Shown here: one piece after another, positions 5,583 through 7,646 of the stretch
How positions within the stretch are numbered: position 1 is the first letter of the stretch
How the letters are laid out: every line of letters starts with the position of its first letter
Assembly (NCBI GenBank): GCA_017542695.1
Contig: JAFXWT010000286.1
Location: 1 to 7,646 of the forward strand
Source of the DNA: Clostridia bacterium
Lineage (GTDB): Bacteria; Bacillota_A; Clostridia; Oscillospirales; CAG-272
Length of the DNA: 7,646 nucleotides
Direction: 5' to 3'
Notes under the pieces: generated by a model
The model's database searches: none
The model's input: only the letters and a program-made list of their open reading frames with translations
Told to the model about the DNA's origin: nothing
Translations under genes and position numbers: made by a program

Positions 5583-5912
5583 TCATTTACGTTTTGGTTC
5601 AGAAGAATTCTCAAGGAGTATAAGCCGGATCATACGCGCAACAAACGCTTTGTCCTCATCTTTGAGCAATTTATAGTTTGAGTAAAACTCCCTATCACCC
5701 TCCGTTTCTCCGGGAATAAAGAACTCCACAGGGGTGATGCCAAACCAGTCGCAGATAGCCAGAAGCATATCGACGGACGGTTGATTCTTTCCCGACGTGA
5801 TCTCTCCTATGTATGATTTTGATTTGCCTAAGCTATAACTCAGGTTGTACTCCGATACATCGTGTTTCATACGAAGTTCGGTTATTCTGTCCGCGATAAA
5901 ATTATCCTTCAT
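5583..5912 (-). CDS. XRE (Cro/CI) family transcriptional regulator
   Basis: This 109-residue protein carries one Cro/CI-type helix-turn-helix over residues 6-65. It opens with IADRITELRMKHDVSEYNLS, the recognition region is SYSLGKSKSYIGEITSGKNQ (25-44), and the domain closes with PSVDMLLAICDWFGITPVEF (45-64), a standard XRE ending. Residues 66-109 form a short charged tail with a probable helix (EDKAFVARMIRLILLENS) that may mediate dimerisation. The ATG at 5912 has AGGTGG (5927-5922) 9 bases upstream. The next gene, 42 bases on, encodes a membrane-bound DUF4176-like protein that it may control together with its own expression; this is inference. I could not identify a convincing promoter or operator upstream. 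A repressor is more usual than an activator in this family. Confidence 0.93.
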   Translation of the reverse strand: MKDNFIADRITELRMKHDVSEYNLSYSLGKSKSYIGEITSGKNQPSVDMLLAICDWFGITPVEFFIPGETEGDREFYSNYKLLKDEDKAFVARMIRLILLENSSEPKRK

Positions 5913-6123
5913 GCTTCAATACCACCTATTTTTATTTTATCATTTTTTCGGAATGCAATAGGAAAGTGTGAATTGTGATATTGGATAAAAGGATGAGAAT
6001 TAACAACTCTATCTTGTTATTTTCCCGTTAGTATTATTGCCGGTTATCCGTACATCATCTTCACCTTCTTTTTACTGCCTTCCGACAATTATTGTAAATA
6101 TAATTCTTTTCATATGAAACGGC
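5913..6123. other. A/T-rich intergenic region upstream of the XRE gene
   Basis: This stretch separates the XRE gene start from the terminator of the next minus-strand unit, and no gene was found in it. A short dyad, ACAAT-T-ATTGT (6085-6095), is the only symmetric site I noticed. The promoter of the XRE unit should lie here, but no -35/-10 pair is convincing on the minus strand. Confidence 0.5.
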
Positions 6124-6151
6124 GCCCGGAGAAATTTCTCATTCTCCGGGC
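6124..6151 (-). terminator. Hairpin terminator of the 7112-6162 gene group
   Basis: GCCCGGAGAA (6124-6133) and TTCTCCGGGC (6142-6151) form a perfect 10-bp stem with an 8-base loop, 10 bases after the stop codon of the last gene on the minus strand. The following minus-strand bases (GCCGTTTC) give only a weak U-tract. A slightly better T-run (ACTTTTCTC) follows on the plus strand, so it may act in both directions. Confidence 0.75.
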
Positions 6152-6161
6152 ACTTTTCTCA

Positions 6162-6539
6162 TTAATCCGCCTTGATCGGGTATGCATTGATATAAAAGTT
6201 ATAGTCCCTTTCGCGGCAGACAACCTTGATGAGATACGCAGAGAACCCATCCTTTTTAAAAAAAAGAAAAGATTTGTCATCCGGATCGCCGAAGGCCGCT
6301 TCCGGATACTGAAGGCAGAACTCATAAAGCGAGGCGACGCTTGTCATACAAGGCATATCCACAAACTTCTTTGTGTAAGCGTTCAAAGCCTCTCTTTCGG
6401 CGTGATCGATCTGCGAAAGAGGCACAAAACTCGTCCACCTATTGCCGTTGTGATCGATATCTCCACGCACGTAGCACCGAGGGCTTACGCCCTCGATATA
6501 CTTTCCGTGCTTCTCTTTGTCGTAGGGTATCATTTTCAT
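6162..6539 (-). CDS. Hypothetical protein, last gene of an overlapping group
   Basis: I do not recognise this 125-residue protein. Visible features are an acidic and aromatic segment, RGDIDHNGNRW (25-35), a mixed central region, and a C-terminal half of alternating hydrophobic and charged residues (KSFLFFKKDGFSAYLIKVV, then YNFYINAYPI) that suggests beta strands. There is no signal peptide or membrane segment, so it should be a small soluble alpha/beta protein. The start is well supported: ATG at 6539 overlaps the previous stop codon by 4 bases, and GGAGG (6551-6547) lies 7 bases upstream. It is the last gene before the terminator hairpin. Tight coupling to the two preceding genes suggests their products work together. 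Confidence 0.8.
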   Translation of the reverse strand: MKMIPYDKEKHGKYIEGVSPRCYVRGDIDHNGNRWTSFVPLSQIDHAEREALNAYTKKFVDMPCMTSVASLYEFCLQYPEAAFGDPDDKSFLFFKKDGFSAYLIKVVCRERDYNFYINAYPIKAD

Positions 6540-6739
6540 GCCGCTTCCTCCAGTCTGTCAAGATGCGTGTTCGGAATAAGCATCTGTTTTTCAAGACCAA
6601 AATCACATCTGCACTTTTTCACCAGAGGAATCACAACAACGCCTTTTCTTCCCGTAAGATTCACGATGCTGCCGTCCTTTTTTCTGACGAAAATCGGTTT
6701 TACGATCATCACAAGATCTCCTTTTTTGAACTTAAGCAT
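6536..6739 (-). CDS. Small SH3/KOW-like beta-barrel protein
   Basis: This 67-residue protein begins FKKGDLVMIVKP (4-15) and contains GRKGVVVI (30-37). That spacing of a KGDxV strand and a GxxGxV turn is typical of small SH3-like or KOW-like barrels. Two cysteines (Cys43 and Cys45, CRC) follow, then a C-terminal IPNTHLDRLEEAA; ending with a strand that names the barrel edge (hxHLxxL) is also usual in this fold. Proteins of this size often bind nucleic acid or a protein partner, but nothing shows which. The ATG at 6739 overlaps the end of the preceding gene by 8 bases and has AAGGAG (6753-6748) 8 bases upstream. The downstream gene overlaps its stop by ATGA. The fold call is moderate; the function is unknown. 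Confidence 0.78.
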   Translation of the reverse strand: MLKFKKGDLVMIVKPIFVRKKDGSIVNLTGRKGVVVIPLVKKCRCDFGLEKQMLIPNTHLDRLEEAA

Positions 6740-7112
6740 AACACGGTCTCCTTTTTCTTTGAAATTCTTCTACGCGTAAGCCGAGTTCGCGTGCGAATCG
6801 CAGAACCTTCTGCATATCGCCGATTCGCATACTGTCGTCATAAGCGTTGAACACCGTCTTGACGTAAAAGCAATCCGTACCGACGTTGAGCGCAAATGAC
6901 ACGCCGCTGTCCTCGTCGATCACGATGACGTCTTCGCCGATCCTGACGTCGTTGATCAGGTAATCCGCGACGTTTTCGTCTGTAAAAATCGATTCGAGTA
7001 TATAGTCCAGCCAGGCGGACTCCATATCAAATCTCGTCCTGAGACGGTTAAGCACGTGTGTGCCGTAATCCACATCAATGCAGTAATCCTGCATCATAAA
7101 CCGCTGATTCAT
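6732..7112 (-). CDS. Hypothetical protein, distantly DUF4258-like
   Basis: This 126-residue protein has a basic helix with regularly spaced residues, THVLNRLRTRFDME (18-31, with His19, Arg23 and Arg27), followed after an acidic helix by strand-like DVRIGEDVIVIDEDSGVSFA (55-74) and CFYVKTVFNA (81-90). This order recalls DUF4258 and related small RelE/BrnT-type proteins, which open with an HaxxRxxxR helix and continue with a beta sheet. The similarity is weak and I do not claim nuclease activity. The C-terminus is very basic (FQRKRRPCYA). GGAGG (7123-7119) lies 6 bases before the ATG. Upstream is an unusual set of mutually exclusive hairpins, and the next gene overlaps by 8 bases, so this is the first gene of a three-gene coupled group. 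Confidence 0.75.
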   Translation of the reverse strand: MNQRFMMQDYCIDVDYGTHVLNRLRTRFDMESAWLDYILESIFTDENVADYLINDVRIGEDVIVIDEDSGVSFALNVGTDCFYVKTVFNAYDDSMRIGDMQKVLRFARELGLRVEEFQRKRRPCYA

Positions 7113-7137
7113 ATGTAACCTCCGAAAAATATAGATT

Positions 7138-7194
7138 CCCCGCAGGCCACAAGTGCGTGCGGGGTTAGATTTGTTCCCCGCACCCTTTGTGCGG
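7138..7194 (-). promoter_or_regulatory. Intergenic region with mutually exclusive RNA hairpins
   Basis: On the minus strand four arms follow one another: A CCGCAC (7194-7189), B GTGCGGGG (7183-7176), C CCCCGCAC (7164-7157) and D TGCGGGG (7144-7138). A pairs with B (6 bp, 5-base loop) and C with D (7 bp), or B pairs with C (8 bp perfect, 11-base loop), which prevents both others. This is the layout of an attenuator or a translation switch. It lies 14 bases after the DUF4262 stop and ends 14 bases before the GGAGG of the next gene. A run of five U (7129-7125) follows arm D after a gap of about 8 bases, too far for a standard terminator. It could instead be a simple double terminator or a repeated element. 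Confidence 0.5.
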
Positions 7195-7209
7195 TTTATT
7201 CAATTGTTT

Positions 7210-7641
7210 TCAGTCGCTGTGTTTATTTGCTCCAATGTAAAACACGGGAGTAGCAAGCACTTGGTATGCGTAAGGCGCTTCACACTGTTCCGGCCACCTG
7301 TTCTGTTTATCCGGAATAATCAGCCTCAGAACCGGTACGTTATTGCAGTCAGGTATTTCGCGAAGTAGTATATCACAGTCTTCGTAAAGTCCCTTCACCA
7401 AATCGCCGTCTTTGAAGCGCTCTCCGTCACGGACGCGGCAGCCCATTGTATTGAGCAGTCTTCCGACCTCCTGCGGTCCGTAATTCAGAACGACCTGGAA
7501 CTCGGGATGTCCGTACTTATCCATACCGTGCGTATGTGCGTCGCAGATGTATTCGGGAAATCCGTTTTCCTCTTCTCCGCATTCTTCACACCTAACGCCG
7601 TTGGCGACGTAATGAAAAACCCAGTCCATCTTATTATTCAT
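7210..7641 (-). CDS. DUF4262-like protein
   Basis: This protein of 143 residues matches the DUF4262 pattern: THGMDKYGHPEFQVV (37-51, the tvGL-gHPEl signature), LLNTMGCRVRDGERFKDGD (62-80, the LN-xxG-xxF-xxG part), and a C-terminal LRLIIPDKQNRWP (105-117) with the usual PD-grxP ending. DUF4262 proteins are widespread small bacterial proteins of unknown function. The N-terminus adds a Cys-rich segment with C18xxC21 and C33 near His36 and His38, a possible metal site. The ATG at 7641 leaves only 5 bases of upstream sequence, so no ribosome site can be seen; the frame remains open to the right edge, and ATG at 7629 (residue 5) is an alternative. It lies upstream of the alternative-hairpin region and may be transcribed with the genes after it. 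Confidence 0.78.
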   Translation of the reverse strand: MNNKMDWVFHYVANGVRCEECGEEENGFPEYICDAHTHGMDKYGHPEFQVVLNYGPQEVGRLLNTMGCRVRDGERFKDGDLVKGLYEDCDILLREIPDCNNVPVLRLIIPDKQNRWPEQCEAPYAYQVLATPVFYIGANKHSD

Positions 7642-7646
7642 AATAC

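Noticed and set aside
5934..5942. Extended -10 (TGATAAAAT) as the XRE gene promoter
   Set aside because: Transcription would start at about 5927, inside the ribosome site itself, and no -35 is present. It may be chance in A/T-rich DNA.
5993..6031. 12-residue plus-strand mini-frame after AAAGG
   Set aside because: It has no downstream plus-strand gene to regulate, and a frame this short is expected by chance.
6085..6095. ACAAT-T-ATTGT dyad as the XRE operator
   Set aside because: It is about 170 bases upstream of the XRE start with no nearby promoter on that strand, and such short A/T dyads are common by chance.
6114..6850. Long plus-strand open frames of 221 and 169 residues
   Set aside because: They oppose three overlapping minus-strand genes that have good ribosome sites and coupled starts. 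The plus-strand products are rich in Ser, Arg and Phe without domains, as expected of antisense frames.

Overview
The window looks like two unrelated pieces of bacterial DNA joined near position 960. Bases 1 to about 950 resemble a Bacteroidales (Prevotella-like) genome. They hold a ridA gene whose start follows an A/T-rich leader with no Shine-Dalgarno sequence, a long terminator hairpin, and intergenic DNA full of short GTGAAGAG repeats. From 961 onward every gene has a strong purine-rich ribosome binding site, and the families present (SpoVG, DUF4176, XRE regulator, type IV pilin with its peptidase) point to a gut- or rumen-type Clostridia/Firmicutes genome. The change falls exactly at the stop codon of the pilin gene, so a chimeric contig is the simplest explanation. 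This is inference from composition and gene style.

Layout: 36-413 (+) RidA imine deaminase; 439-483 terminator; 616-949 non-coding repeats. On the minus strand, 3333 down to 961 reads spoVG, an AT-hook-like hypothetical protein (start overlapping the spoVG stop), prepilin peptidase, and a large type IV pilin. A roughly 390-bp divergent control region (3334-3722) carries candidate promoters on both strands, a 15-bp direct repeat and an AT palindrome. On the plus strand, 3723-4988 encodes a 421-residue protein built almost wholly from about eight degenerate helix-turn-helix repeats, followed by a textbook terminator (5000-5025). Converging on it from the minus strand is a two-gene unit: an XRE-family regulator and a membrane-anchored DUF4176-like protein. 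The last part (7641 down to 6162) holds a DUF4262-like gene, an intergenic region with mutually exclusive RNA hairpins, and three tightly overlapping small genes (a DUF4258-like protein, an SH3/KOW-like protein and an orphan) that end at a terminator hairpin (6124-6151).

How the genes work together: the peptidase and pilin form an obvious pair, the peptidase processing and methylating the pilin for a type IV pilus or pseudopilus whose motor genes lie outside the window. SpoVG plus the AT-hook protein look like a nucleic-acid-binding pair. They face the HTH-repeat protein across a shared control region, so joint regulation is possible. The right half is accessory DNA made of small, coupled, mostly uncharacterised genes, as is common in Clostridia islands; no integrase, transposase, tRNA or attachment site is visible. 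The most novel candidate is the tandem HTH-repeat protein. The alternative-hairpin intergenic region and the chimera signal also deserve a check.
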